DNA of 64,000 bases from Azospirillum brasilense (GCF_003349955.1 NZ_QLKQ01000004.1:1-64000), one strand, 5' to 3'; shown: positions 50,200 to 58,848, counted from the first letter of the stretch. Notes: a model not told the origin generated them from the letters alone. Translations and numbers: made by a program.

Positions 50200-51219
50200 A
50201 TGCCTCCGTCCCATCCTTCCGACGACGACCGCGTGACCGAAGAGGCGGCGGACTGGTGCCTGCGCCTGCAAGCGGAGGAGGTGAGCGACGCCGACCGGGC
50301 CGCCTTCGAGCGCTGGTGCCGGGACGACCCGCGCCATGCGGCGGAATTCGACGCGATGCGGGAGCTGTGGGGCCTGTCCGCCGGGCTGCGGCCGCGGGTG
50401 ACCGCGCCCCCCGCTCCGGCACGGCCCGTCGAGGTGGTGCGTTCTCCCCTTGTCCGGCCCCTTGTCCGGCCCCTTGTCCGGGCGCCGAAACAGCGGCGCT
50501 GGGCGCTGGCGGCCTGCGTCGCGGCGGCCCTGGCCGTCGGCTGGCCGGTGGGCTGGTCGTTCGGTGTGCTGCCCGGCACGGTGGACGTCTTCCTCGGCGG
50601 GGACCGGCACCGCGTGGTCGGTCTGCCCGACGGCTCGACGGTGGACCTGAACGTCCGCACCACCCTGTTCTACGCCCAGTTCCGCGACCGCCGCAGCGTG
50701 CTGATGGACCATGGCGAGGCCTATTTCGCGGTCGCGGGCGACGCCGCACGGCCCTTCACCGTCTTCACCGCCGCCCATCGGGTCCGGGTGACCGGAACGC
50801 GGTTCAACGTCTGGGCCAACGACGGCGAGCTGGCCGTGACGCTGGCCGAGGGCGCGGTGACCGTGAGCGCCGCCGCCGCCGCGGCGGGGGAGGAGCCCCT
50901 GCGGCTGACGCCGGGCCAGCAGGGCCGATTCGCCCGCGACAGCCGGTTCGGCAGCGTCGCGCGCGTCGATCCGGCGCGGGTGCTGTCCTGGCGCGAGGGC
51001 AAGCTGGTGTTCGACGACATCACCCTGGCCGAGGCGGTCCCGCTGTTGAACCCCTATCTGGCGCAGCCGCTGCGGCTGGCCGACCGCCGGGTCGGGGCGA
51101 TGCGCATCGGCGGCGTGTACGACGTTGCCGACCTCGACCGCGTGGTGGCGTCGCTGCCGCGGGTGCTGCCGGTGACGATCGCCGCGAAGGACGGCGCGCT
51201 GCTCCTCTCCGCCCGCTGA
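50200..51219 (+). CDS. fecR: FecR-family anti-sigma/transmembrane signal protein
   Basis: Inner-membrane regulator of 339 residues that relays receptor occupancy to a FecI sigma. N-terminal cytoplasmic DUF4880 part (EEAADWCLRLQAEEVSDADRAAFERW), a linker containing three LVRP repeats, one membrane helix (WALAACVAAALAVGWPVGW), the FecR domain (GDRHRVVGLPDGSTVDLNVRT, AYFAVAGDAARPFTV, VRVTGTRFNVW) and a C-terminal STN-like fold. Start at ATG 50200 is preferred over an upstream frame. It is unusually separated from fecI by the 2.4-kb receptor gene on the opposite strand. Confidence 0.9.
   Translation: MPPSHPSDDDRVTEEAADWCLRLQAEEVSDADRAAFERWCRDDPRHAAEFDAMRELWGLSAGLRPRVTAPPAPARPVEVVRSPLVRPLVRPLVRAPKQRRWALAACVAAALAVGWPVGWSFGVLPGTVDVFLGGDRHRVVGLPDGSTVDLNVRTTLFYAQFRDRRSVLMDHGEAYFAVAGDAARPFTVFTAAHRVRVTGTRFNVWANDGELAVTLAEGAVTVSAAAAAAGEEPLRLTPGQQGRFARDSRFGSVARVDPARVLSWREGKLVFDDITLAEAVPLLNPYLAQPLRLADRRVGAMRIGGVYDVADLDRVVASLPRVLPVTIAAKDGALLLSAR
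50446..50481 (+). repeat. Three 12-bp tandem repeats inside fecR
   Basis: CCCCTTGTCCGG is repeated three times exactly, encoding the LVRP-LVRP-LVR linker between the cytoplasmic domain and the membrane helix. Confidence 0.95.
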
Positions 51220-51247
51220 GGCCGGGAGCTGGTCACCAGCGGGCCGG

Positions 51248-53689
51248 TCACCAGCGGTAGGACAGGGTCGCCAGCACCGCCCGCCGGTTGCCGACGAAGA
51301 CCGAATCCTCATAGAAGCCCGGCGCGAAATAGCGGCGGTCGAACAGGTTGGTCGCGGTCAGCGTCAGCCCGACCCCGTCGAGCGATGGGGCGAGCCGGTC
51401 CAGCTCGTAGCCCAGGCTGACATCGACCAGCGTGTAGGCGGGGACGCGCACGCTGTTCGCGGCGTTGTCCGTCGCGCCGACATACCGCAACCCGATGCCG
51501 GCGGTCAGGCCGTCGGCCGGTCCGTCCTCGACACGCTGGCGCAGCCAGAGCGACGCGGCGTGGCGGGGGACCGAGGCCACCCGGTTGCCGGTCTTGTCGG
51601 TGCCGCCGGGGGCGGCGGTGTCGCGGGTGACCCGCGCGTCGGTGAGGGTGTAGGCCGCCGTCAGATCGGTCGTCTCGCTGACCGCGGTCCGCGCCTCCAG
51701 CTCGACGCCGCGCGACCGCGTCTCGCCGGTCTGGGCCAGATAACCGGGATGGTCCGGGTCGGCGGCGGTGAGGTTGCGCTGCACCGCGCGGAACAGCGAC
51801 GCGGTGAACAGCCCGTCGAATCCCCCGGGCCGGTAGCGCAGCCCGGCTTCGATCTGCGCGCCGCGGCTCGGCGAGAAGGGACGGCCTTGCGCGTCGCTGC
51901 CGCTGGTCGGCTGGAAGGAGGTCGCATAGCCGGCGTAGGGCGTCAGGCCGTTGTCGAAGCGGTAAGCGAGCCCGATGCGCTTGGTGAAGGCGCGGTCGGG
52001 CTGGGTCGTCTTCACCGGCACGCTGTCGGACAGCAGGCCGCGGACGTCCGTGCGGCTCCAGTCCAGCCGCCCGCCGAGGGTCAGCCGCCAGCCCCCGGCG
52101 GCGATCTCGTCCTGGAGATAGAGGCCGGTCTGGCGGATGCGGTCGGTCAGGTCGTTGAGCAGCGTCGCGTCCCAGGCGTAGGGTCCGCCATAGACCGGGG
52201 CGAAGACGTCGATCGGGTCGGCCACCGTGCCGTGCCGCCGCGTTTCGTGCACCCGGTAGCGGGCGTGATCGGCGCCGACCAGCAGGCTGTGGCGCAGCGG
52301 TCCGGTGGTGACGGCGCCCTGCAGGTTGGCGTCGGCCAGCAGGGTGGAGCTGGTCTTGGGCCGGTCCTGCAGCCCGAACCGGTAGTAGCGGTCCGCCTCC
52401 AGCGCGCCGGAGTCCGCCGAGCTCCACCGGTAGCCGACGCGGCTGCGGCTGTGGCGCAGGCTGTGGCGCAGCGTCCAGTCGCCGGCCAGGACCTTGCCCA
52501 GCGCGTGGCGGACCTCGTAGCCGGCCGAGAGGGTGCGCGAACGGTAGGAACTCACCCCCGGATAGCCCAGGAACAGGCTTGGATCGAGGCGGCCGTAGGG
52601 GTTGTCCAGCACCGTGCCCGACACCGGGAAGCTCTGCTCCGCCCCCATTTTGCGGAAGTCGAGGAGGCTGGCGAGCAGGGTGATCTCGGTGCCCTCGCCG
52701 GCCGACCAGGACAGCGCGGGGGCGACGTAGAGGCGGTCGTCCGGCGTGTGGTCGACCTGCGTGCCGCTGCGCCGTGACAGCGCGGTCAGCCGGTAGCGCA
52801 GCGATCCTTCGGCGTCGATGCGGTCGCTCAGATCGGCGGTGACCTGCCGCCGGTCATGACTGCCGCCCTGGAGCTGGAGCCGGTGGAGCGGTTGATCGGT
52901 CGGGCGCTTGCTGGTCAGGGCGATGGCGCCGCCGGGCGGCATCGCGCCGTAGATGGCCGAGGCCGGTCCCTTCAGCACCTCCAGCCGCTCCACGCCGAAG
53001 GGCTCGTACTCCAGCCCGTAGGGGTTGAAACCGCTGCGCAGCCCGTCGATCAGGACGGAATCGGAACTCTGGCGGAAGCCGCGGACATAGACGTCGATGG
53101 CGCCCTGGCCGCCGGGATAGTCGATGGGGCGCACCCCGGCGCTGTAGGCCAGCGCGCCGTTGATGTCCTGGACGTCGCGCCGGTCGAGATCGGCGCGCGT
53201 GACGATGGAGAGCCCCTGCGGCAGGTCTTCGACGGGGGTTTCGGTGCGGCCGACGCTGCGGTCGGGGCTGGCGAGGCTCGCCGCCCGGCCGCTGTGCGGC
53301 GGTCGGCCCTCCACCGTCAAGGGGGGCAGGACGTCGGCGGTTTCCTGCGGCCGGCCGATGGTCGCCATCCCGTCGCGCAGGTCGAAGGACAGGCCGGTCC
53401 CGCCCAGCAGTTCGGCGAGGGCCGCCGCCGGGGCCATCCGTCCCGCCAGGGCGCGCGACCGGCGGCCCGACACGAGGTCCGGGCTGTAGAGGATCTGCAA
53501 ACCGGTCTGCTGGCCGAAGCGGGTCAGCGCCTCGCCCAGCGGAAGGGCCGGGATCGCCAGCGGCCTGTCTTGGGAAACGGCCTGCACGGAATCGGACAGG
53601 GTGGCGGGCAGGGCGGGGGAAGGCGCGCCGGGCACCGAGCAGCCGAGCGCCAGCCCGCCGAGCAGAAAGCCTGCGAGGCGCGGGGTCAT
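51248..53689 (-). CDS. TonB-dependent transducing siderophore receptor with STN domain (FecA/FpvA type)
   Basis: An 813-residue outer-membrane receptor. After a signal peptide, an STN signalling domain covers about 40-115 (IPALPLGEALTRFGQQTGLQILYSP, ALAELLGGTGLSFDLRDG), followed by TonB box LPPLTVEG, plug (VEDLPQGLSIVTRADLDRR, VRGFRQSSDSVLIDGLRSG) and barrel ending in TLSYRW. The STN domain should signal through FecR to FecI. It shares many blocks with the receptor at 45955-48222 (TQVDH.PDDR.Y.AP, YPGVSSYR versus VPGVSDWR, terminal RY...D..FAPGFYE), so the two arose by duplication. Convergent with fecR. Confidence 0.92.
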   Translation of the reverse strand: MTPRLAGFLLGGLALGCSVPGAPSPALPATLSDSVQAVSQDRPLAIPALPLGEALTRFGQQTGLQILYSPDLVSGRRSRALAGRMAPAAALAELLGGTGLSFDLRDGMATIGRPQETADVLPPLTVEGRPPHSGRAASLASPDRSVGRTETPVEDLPQGLSIVTRADLDRRDVQDINGALAYSAGVRPIDYPGGQGAIDVYVRGFRQSSDSVLIDGLRSGFNPYGLEYEPFGVERLEVLKGPASAIYGAMPPGGAIALTSKRPTDQPLHRLQLQGGSHDRRQVTADLSDRIDAEGSLRYRLTALSRRSGTQVDHTPDDRLYVAPALSWSAGEGTEITLLASLLDFRKMGAEQSFPVSGTVLDNPYGRLDPSLFLGYPGVSSYRSRTLSAGYEVRHALGKVLAGDWTLRHSLRHSRSRVGYRWSSADSGALEADRYYRFGLQDRPKTSSTLLADANLQGAVTTGPLRHSLLVGADHARYRVHETRRHGTVADPIDVFAPVYGGPYAWDATLLNDLTDRIRQTGLYLQDEIAAGGWRLTLGGRLDWSRTDVRGLLSDSVPVKTTQPDRAFTKRIGLAYRFDNGLTPYAGYATSFQPTSGSDAQGRPFSPSRGAQIEAGLRYRPGGFDGLFTASLFRAVQRNLTAADPDHPGYLAQTGETRSRGVELEARTAVSETTDLTAAYTLTDARVTRDTAAPGGTDKTGNRVASVPRHAASLWLRQRVEDGPADGLTAGIGLRYVGATDNAANSVRVPAYTLVDVSLGYELDRLAPSLDGVGLTLTATNLFDRRYFAPGFYEDSVFVGNRRAVLATLSYRW

Positions 53690-53743
53690 TCAGAACTCGC
53701 GCAACGAATACTAGAAATCACCGCAGGAATTTCTGCCTTTTCC

Positions 53744-53757
53744 TCATTTGCAAATGA
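53744..53757. promoter_or_regulatory. Palindrome in the fecA/fecI divergent gap
   Basis: TCATTTGCAAATGA is a perfect 14-nt palindrome, AT-rich in a GC-rich gap, 55 nt from the receptor start and 87 nt from the fecI start. A Fur-type operator is a reasonable guess given the iron genes. Confidence 0.55.
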
Positions 53758-53843
53758 CTGTCAGTTGCATTAGCTTGCGACGGCTTGTCAAGCCTTGGGG
53801 TTTGCTGCCCCGCCGCGGCGTCGCTTTGCACAAGGATCGTCCC

Positions 53844-54377
53844 ATGCGACCGGTAGGAACCGCCGAGAATCAGACCCTGACCGACGTCTTCACGACGCAT
53901 CGGCGGTCGCTGATCGGGATGGCCGAGCGGATCACCGGGTGCCGCCACCACGCCGAGGACGTGGTTCAGGACGCCTTCGTGAAGCTGCTGGGGACGGAGT
54001 CGACCAGTTCCATCCGGGCCAAGGCGGGCTACCTGATGATGGTCGTGCGCAATCTCGCGATCGATCACTACCGCCGGAAAGGCCTGGAATCGCGTCTGAT
54101 GGCGGCGGAGGAGGAAGGGCAGGCGGTGAGCACGCCGGACGCGGCCTCGCCGGAAAGCGTGAACGTGAACCGCCAGCTCCTGCACACGCTCGAATCGGCG
54201 CTGGCCGATCTGCCGGAGCGCACCCGCTACGCCTTCGAGATGCACCGGATCCACGGCCACAGCCAGAAGGACATCGCGGAAACCCTCGGCGTGTCGCCGA
54301 CGCTGGTCAACGTCATGATCCGCGACGCGCTGGTCCACTGCCGCAAGGCGATGAAGCGGGTCGATCCGTCCGCCTGA
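53844..54377 (+). CDS. fecI: FecI-type ECF sigma factor
   Basis: A 177-residue sigma-70 family ECF protein. Region 2 is seen in ITGCRHHAEDVVQDAFVKLL and AGYLMMVVRNLAIDHYRRK; region 4 in LADLPERTRYAFEMHRIHGHSQKDIAETLGVSPTLVNVMIRDAL, which has the H-G-x-S-Q-K-D-I-A-x-x-L pattern of FecI-like factors. Start at ATG 53844 after AAGGA; the longer frame covers the promoter gap. Divergent from the STN receptor. Likely reads the two matching promoter elements at 48284 and 50071. Confidence 0.92.
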   Translation: MRPVGTAENQTLTDVFTTHRRSLIGMAERITGCRHHAEDVVQDAFVKLLGTESTSSIRAKAGYLMMVVRNLAIDHYRRKGLESRLMAAEEEGQAVSTPDAASPESVNVNRQLLHTLESALADLPERTRYAFEMHRIHGHSQKDIAETLGVSPTLVNVMIRDALVHCRKAMKRVDPSA

Positions 54378-54472
54378 CGATCGGGGGGCGTTCGACCGCG
54401 ATGGTCGCTTGACCGGCGGCCCGGCAACGGCGTTACCTGTCCGCGACCAGACTGGGCGGGGACCAGATCGGG

Positions 54473-55489
54473 ATGCCGCGCGCTGCTCCGCCCGGGTTGG
54501 CCATGCGGACCGAATGGACGGTTGCCGCTTGCCCCGGAGACCGCCCGCCCGTGACCCACACCGCTTCCGCCCGTCCGCCGCTGGGCGCCGAGACGCCGTT
54601 GGACCGCCAGTTGCGTGTCTGGTGCAACCACCACCGCCCGGTTCCGCCCGACGAGGGGATGCGCGCCCTGACGGAGCGGTGGCTCGGCCCCCATCTTGCG
54701 GCCCTGGACGCGCTGATGCTGGAGCTGCGCCATGGCGTCGACCGGGATCGGGACGAGGGCCGGCTGACCTTCCCGAAGCGCCGCAACCCTTACCCCAAGG
54801 GCTTCTGCCGCGAGATCAGCGACGCCGTCTTCGAGCGGTTGCGCCGCCGGATCGCCGCGCCGGACACGCCGGTCACGCAGGCCCTGGCGGCCTTCGTCCG
54901 CGAGGGCGGCCACCTCTCGCCGATCTGGGGGGCGCTGCGCGGCAGCTACTTCCAGAACGCCATGCAGGTCGGCGCGCTGTATGTCGACGCGGCCAACGAC
55001 ACCGTGACCGTCACCAAGCCCAAGGTCGAGATCCTGCCCCTGGAGGCGAGCGGACTCGAACCCGTCGTCGAGGTGGCCCATTTCGCCCGGATCGCCCAGG
55101 TCTACTGGGGCGGCACCCTGTGGGCCAACACCCTGTTTCCGCGGCTGGCGCCGGTCTTTCCCATCCTCTACATCGACCCGGACGGACGCCCCCGCCTGCA
55201 CCCGGACAGCCTCGGGGTCTTCGCCGAGAACATGGTCGGCGGCTGCCGGTCGGCCCTGGCCTTCCTGGAGCAGGAACGCGACGGCGGGCGCGTTCTGCCG
55301 GCCGATGTCGCGACGGCGCTCGCCCCATGGCGGAGCCATGGCTCCTGGTTCGAGGAGATGTGCCCGACGCCGGACTGGGACCGGCTCCGCGCCTGTTTCG
55401 CCCAGGCGGCCGATCCGCAAGGGCCGTACCGTTCGGCCCAGGGCTTCCAGGGGATGATCGAGGCGGTCAAGCGCGCGGCGGCGGTGTAG
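54473..55489 (+). CDS. Conserved-looking protein of unknown function
   Basis: A soluble protein of 338 residues (ATG 54473, GGGGA upstream; ATG 54503 or GTG 54551 are alternatives, since the first 25 residues look non-conserved). Base use and amino-acid composition are gene-like, and blocks such as FPKRRNPYPKGFCREISDAVFERL, LSPIWGALRGSYFQNAMQVG, KPKVEILPLEASGLEPVVEVAHF and LWANTLFPRLAPVFPILYIDPDG look like a folded enzyme-sized domain. There is no signal peptide, membrane helix or nucleotide-binding motif. I recognise no family. It follows fecI by 95 nt on the same strand, which suggests but does not show an iron link. Confidence 0.75.
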   Translation: MPRAAPPGLAMRTEWTVAACPGDRPPVTHTASARPPLGAETPLDRQLRVWCNHHRPVPPDEGMRALTERWLGPHLAALDALMLELRHGVDRDRDEGRLTFPKRRNPYPKGFCREISDAVFERLRRRIAAPDTPVTQALAAFVREGGHLSPIWGALRGSYFQNAMQVGALYVDAANDTVTVTKPKVEILPLEASGLEPVVEVAHFARIAQVYWGGTLWANTLFPRLAPVFPILYIDPDGRPRLHPDSLGVFAENMVGGCRSALAFLEQERDGGRVLPADVATALAPWRSHGSWFEEMCPTPDWDRLRACFAQAADPQGPYRSAQGFQGMIEAVKRAAAV

Positions 55490-55599
55490 CACGCCCCACG
55501 GCCCGGCCTCTTTACGGCGCGGTGCCCCGACGATAAGCTGGAGCCATTGATTTTTGCTATGGCCGCTCCGGCAGCGGTGCTGTGGAGCAGGACGGTCCG

Positions 55600-56826
55600 A
55601 TGAACGGCATTCCCAACATCCGGCATTTGCGGGCCTTCCGCGAGGTGGCGCGGCGCGGCAGCATCAGTCAGGCGGCGGAGCATGTGCATCTGTCCCAGCC
55701 CGCCATCACCCAGGCCATCGCCAAGCTGGAGGAGGAGGTCGGCACCCCCCTGTTCGAGCGGCGGCCGGACGGCATGGCGGTGTCCGCCATGGGCGTGCTG
55801 TTCCTCGACCGGGTGGAGCGCGCGCTCGACCGCCTGCGCACCGGCACGCGCGAGGCCGTCCGCATCGGCGGGCGCAAGGGCGGTCTGCGCGGTGTGGCGG
55901 ATTTCGACCAGCTGCTGACCGCGGCGCAGATCCGGGCGCTGGCCGCGGTCGCCGACGCCGGCAATTTCAGCCTCGCCGCGCGCACCGTCGGCATCTCGCA
56001 ACCGACCTTGCACCGCGCCGCCCGCGATCTGGAACGGCTGGCGGGCATGGCGCTGTTCGCGCGGACCGCCGCCGGCATCGCGCTGACCCCCGCCGCCAAG
56101 GCGCTGGTCCAGCATGTCAAGCTGGCGATCACCGAGCTGGAGCAGGGATTCGCGGAGGTTGGCGAGGGGCTGGGCGGCGACACCGCCCGCATCGTGGTCG
56201 GCAGCATGCCGCTGTCGCGCCCCTTCATCCTGCCGACCGCCGTCAACGCGCTGGTGCGCGAGCGTCCGGACGTCCAGTTCGACGTGCTCGACGGCCCGTA
56301 CGACGACCTGCTGCACGGGCTGCGCCACGGCGAGATCGACGTGCTGATCGGCGCGCTGCGCGACCCGCTGCCCATCGACGACGTCGTGCAGGAGCCCTTG
56401 TTCGAGGACCCGCTGGTCGTGGTGGCGCGCGCCTTCCATCCACTGTCCCGCCGGCCCAGGCTGTCGCTGGAGGAGCTGGCGGGGTGCCAATGGGTGGTCC
56501 CGCGCCGCGACACGCCGACCCGTGACCGGTTCGAGGCGCTGTTCGCCGACGCCCCGCCGCGCGGGCTGGTCGAGACCAGCTCCCAGATCCTGGTGCGCGG
56601 CCTGCTGCTGGGCAGCGACCGGTTGACCCTGATCTCGGCGCACCAGATCCGGCATGAGCATGAGCTGGGGCTGCTGGTCATCCTGCCCGTGGAGCTGGCC
56701 AACACCGAGCGCACCATCGGCCTCACCGTGCGCCGGGGGTGGCGCCCGACCGCGACGCAGGCGCATTTCCTCGACCTGCTGCGCGCGGCCGGCAAACAGG
56801 CCGTCTCGCCGGTTCCCCGCCCGTGA
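55600..56826 (+). CDS. LysR-type regulator with two N-terminal DNA-binding domains
   Basis: A 408-residue protein about 100 residues longer than usual LysR regulators. It has two winged-helix domains: residues about 6-65 (LRAFREVARRGSISQAAEHV, LSQPAITQAIAKLEEEVG) and about 105-165 (IRALAAVADAGNFSLAARTV, ISQPTLHRAARDLERLAG), then one effector domain (GSMPLSRPFILPTAVNALVRERPDVQFD). Start at ATG 55600 with GGACGG upstream. It precedes a dehydrogenase gene and the aromatic catabolic cluster and probably regulates part of it. Confidence 0.88.
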   Translation: MNGIPNIRHLRAFREVARRGSISQAAEHVHLSQPAITQAIAKLEEEVGTPLFERRPDGMAVSAMGVLFLDRVERALDRLRTGTREAVRIGGRKGGLRGVADFDQLLTAAQIRALAAVADAGNFSLAARTVGISQPTLHRAARDLERLAGMALFARTAAGIALTPAAKALVQHVKLAITELEQGFAEVGEGLGGDTARIVVGSMPLSRPFILPTAVNALVRERPDVQFDVLDGPYDDLLHGLRHGEIDVLIGALRDPLPIDDVVQEPLFEDPLVVVARAFHPLSRRPRLSLEELAGCQWVVPRRDTPTRDRFEALFADAPPRGLVETSSQILVRGLLLGSDRLTLISAHQIRHEHELGLLVILPVELANTERTIGLTVRRGWRPTATQAHFLDLLRAAGKQAVSPVPRP

Positions 56827-56832
56827 GCGGCC

Positions 56833-56890
56833 ATTCAAAACGCGCCGGAAGCGCTATTCAAAAATTGGATAGGATGGTCCGTCATTGAAT
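56833..56890. promoter_or_regulatory. Repeated ATTCAAAA motif upstream of the DUF1932 gene
   Basis: ATTCAAAA at 56833-56840 and 56856-56863 (23-nt period), the second extending into the near-palindrome ATTCAAAAATTGGAT, and ATTGAAT at 56884-56890. Placed between the LysR stop and the next gene, it resembles a LysR-type binding region. Confidence 0.45.
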
Positions 56891-56968
56891 GCCGCCGGCG
56901 GGGTGCCGGCGTGCTAGTCCTGACCAGTCGAGGGGAGGTGGACTCCCGGCGCACGGACGGAGGCGGCG

Positions 56969-57889
56969 ATGACGGTGCAGGATCGGCGGACGGCCAAGGT
57001 GGCCTTCATCGGCTTCGGGGAGGCGGCGTCGGCCTTCCGCTCCGGCTGGCGGGGCGCCGGGCTGGCGGACACGGTCGCCGCCTTCGACGTCAAGACCGGG
57101 TCCGCCGACGCGGTGGTGCGCGCCCGCAAATGGGCGGACTATGTGGCGGCCGGCGTGACCGGCGCCGAGCGGGCGGAGGATGCCCTGGCCGGGGCCGCGC
57201 TGGTCTTCTCGCTGGTCACCGCCGATCAGGCGCAGGCCGCCGCCCGCAGCGCCGCCGCCCATCTCGCGCCCGGCGCGCTGTTCTTCGATGGCAACTCCTG
57301 CGCGCCCGGCACCAAGCGGGAATCGGCGCAGGCGGTCGAGGCGGCGGGCGGGCGCTACGTCGATCTGGCGGTGATGGCGCCGGTCCATCCGAAGCTCCAC
57401 AAGACTCCGCTGCTGGTCGCCGGCCCGCACGCCGCCGAGGCCCTGGCCGCCCTGTCCGCCCTGGAGATGAACGCGAAGGAGGCGCCGGGGCCGGTCGGCA
57501 CCGCCTCCTCCATCAAGATGATCCGCAGCGTCATGATGAAGGGGCTGGAGGCGCTGTTCCTCGAATGCGTGCTGGCCGGGCGCAAGGCCGGGGTGGACGA
57601 GGTGGTGCTGGACTCCCTGGACGTCACCTATCCCGGTTTCGGCTTCAAGGAGCGCGCCGCCTACATGCAGGAGCGCGTCATGACCCACGGCGTCCGCCGC
57701 GCCGCCGAGATGCGCGAGGTCGCGCGCACCGTCGATGAGCTGGGTTTGGCCGGCGGCATGGCCCGCGCCGCCGTCGACTGGCAGCAGCGTATCGGCGACC
57801 TCAAGCTGGACGCCCGCGCCATCGGCGAGAGCGATTACCGGGCGCTGGCCGACGCCATTCTGGCGCGGCTCGACCCGGTCGAGCGGTGA
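56969..57889 (+). CDS. NAD(P)-dependent dehydrogenase with DUF1932 domain
   Basis: A 306-residue member of the beta-hydroxyacid/6-phosphogluconate dehydrogenase group. N-terminal Rossmann fold with VAFIGFGEAASAF, catalytic-loop region FDGNSCAPGTKRESAQ and DLAVMAPVHPKLHKTPLLVAG; the conserved lysine is in SSIKMIRSVMMKGLEAL. The C-terminal third is the DUF1932 helical domain (GFGFKERAAYMQERVMTHG, RRAAEMREVA). Related genes occur in protocatechuate/gallate 4,5-cleavage clusters, where the exact reaction is often unassigned. It is not LigC, which belongs to the Gfo/Idh family. Confidence 0.82.
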   Translation: MTVQDRRTAKVAFIGFGEAASAFRSGWRGAGLADTVAAFDVKTGSADAVVRARKWADYVAAGVTGAERAEDALAGAALVFSLVTADQAQAAARSAAAHLAPGALFFDGNSCAPGTKRESAQAVEAAGGRYVDLAVMAPVHPKLHKTPLLVAGPHAAEALAALSALEMNAKEAPGPVGTASSIKMIRSVMMKGLEALFLECVLAGRKAGVDEVVLDSLDVTYPGFGFKERAAYMQERVMTHGVRRAAEMREVARTVDELGLAGGMARAAVDWQQRIGDLKLDARAIGESDYRALADAILARLDPVER

Positions 57890-57902
57890 CGAACGGTTCG
57901 CG

Positions 57903-58820
57903 CTATTCGGCCCGCGCCGCACGCCGGAAGGCGGCCGGCGTCTTCCCGGTCAGCCTCTTGAAGACGCGGTTGAAATAGCCGGGATCCTGGAAGCCCAGCT
58001 CATAGGCGATCATCGCCACCGGTGCGGCGATGTAGACCAGACGGCGCTTCGCTTCGAGCAGCAGGCGGTCCTGCACCACCTCGAAGGCGGAGCGGCCGGC
58101 GAGATGCCGGCACAGGCGGTTCAGCCGCGATTCCGTGATCCCCAGCGCGTCCGCGTAGCGCGGGATCGTCCAATGTTCGGTGAAATGGTCCTCGACCAGC
58201 GCGCGGAAGCGGGCGAACAGCGCGGTGCGCACGCGCTCCGCCGGGTCGGCGCCGGCCGCCGCCGCGCGCTGGCGCTCCAGCAGCAGCAGGACGCCGCGCA
58301 GCAGCCACTCGCACATCGCCGACCGGCCGAGCTGCGGCCAGCGGAACTCCGTCATCAGCTGGTCGAGCAGCGCGGCGACGCGCCCCGCCGCCGCCGGGGC
58401 GTCGGTGAAATCGATCAGGCAGGGGCGCAGGAACAGCGCCTCGAACAGCGGCCGGCTCTGCGCGCTGGCCCCGTCGAACAGCATCACCTCGGCCACCGTC
58501 AGCACATAGCCGTGGCTGCCCGGCTGGAACTGGAAGGAATGCACCACCGCCGGGGGAACGACGATCACGCAGGGGGCCGCGACCTCCGCCACCCGGTCGT
58601 CGATCTGCACGCGCGCCCCGCCGTCGAGCACCGCCACCAGCTGGAACAGCCCGCGGTGGGTGTGGGAGCCGATGCCCCAATCATAGAGGCGGCTGCGGCT
58701 TTCGATGTCCTCGATGTGGATGAATTCGGCGTCGGTGAGCCGGGCCTCCTCGCCGTAGAGCGCGAACAGCGGGACCATCCCGGAAGGCGTCTGCGCCAGC
58801 CCGTCCGCATGCTGTTCCAT
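57903..58820 (-). CDS. AraC-family activator, PobR-like
   Basis: A 305-residue regulator with an N-terminal cupin sensor (IGSHTHRGLFQLVAVLDGGARVQIDD, PCVIVVPPAVVHSFQFQPGSHG) and a C-terminal AraC domain (YADALGITESRLNRLCRHLAGRSAF, IAYELGFQDPGYFNRVFKRLTGKTPAAFRR). Start at ATG 58820 with GGAGGA just upstream. It is divergent from the P450 gene and is the likely activator of the P450 operon; the cupin type is common in regulators of hydroxybenzoate pathways. Confidence 0.88.
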   Translation of the reverse strand: MEQHADGLAQTPSGMVPLFALYGEEARLTDAEFIHIEDIESRSRLYDWGIGSHTHRGLFQLVAVLDGGARVQIDDRVAEVAAPCVIVVPPAVVHSFQFQPGSHGYVLTVAEVMLFDGASAQSRPLFEALFLRPCLIDFTDAPAAAGRVAALLDQLMTEFRWPQLGRSAMCEWLLRGVLLLLERQRAAAAGADPAERVRTALFARFRALVEDHFTEHWTIPRYADALGITESRLNRLCRHLAGRSAFEVVQDRLLLEAKRRLVYIAAPVAMIAYELGFQDPGYFNRVFKRLTGKTPAAFRRAARAE

Positions 58821-58848
58821 GCCGTCCTCCCACGCGCCTTCGTTTGTC

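Noticed and set aside
48322..51312. Minus-strand open frame of 996 codons
   Set aside because: Runs in another frame over the ABC exporter and antisense to fecR; it spans a promoter gap and has no recognisable protein features.
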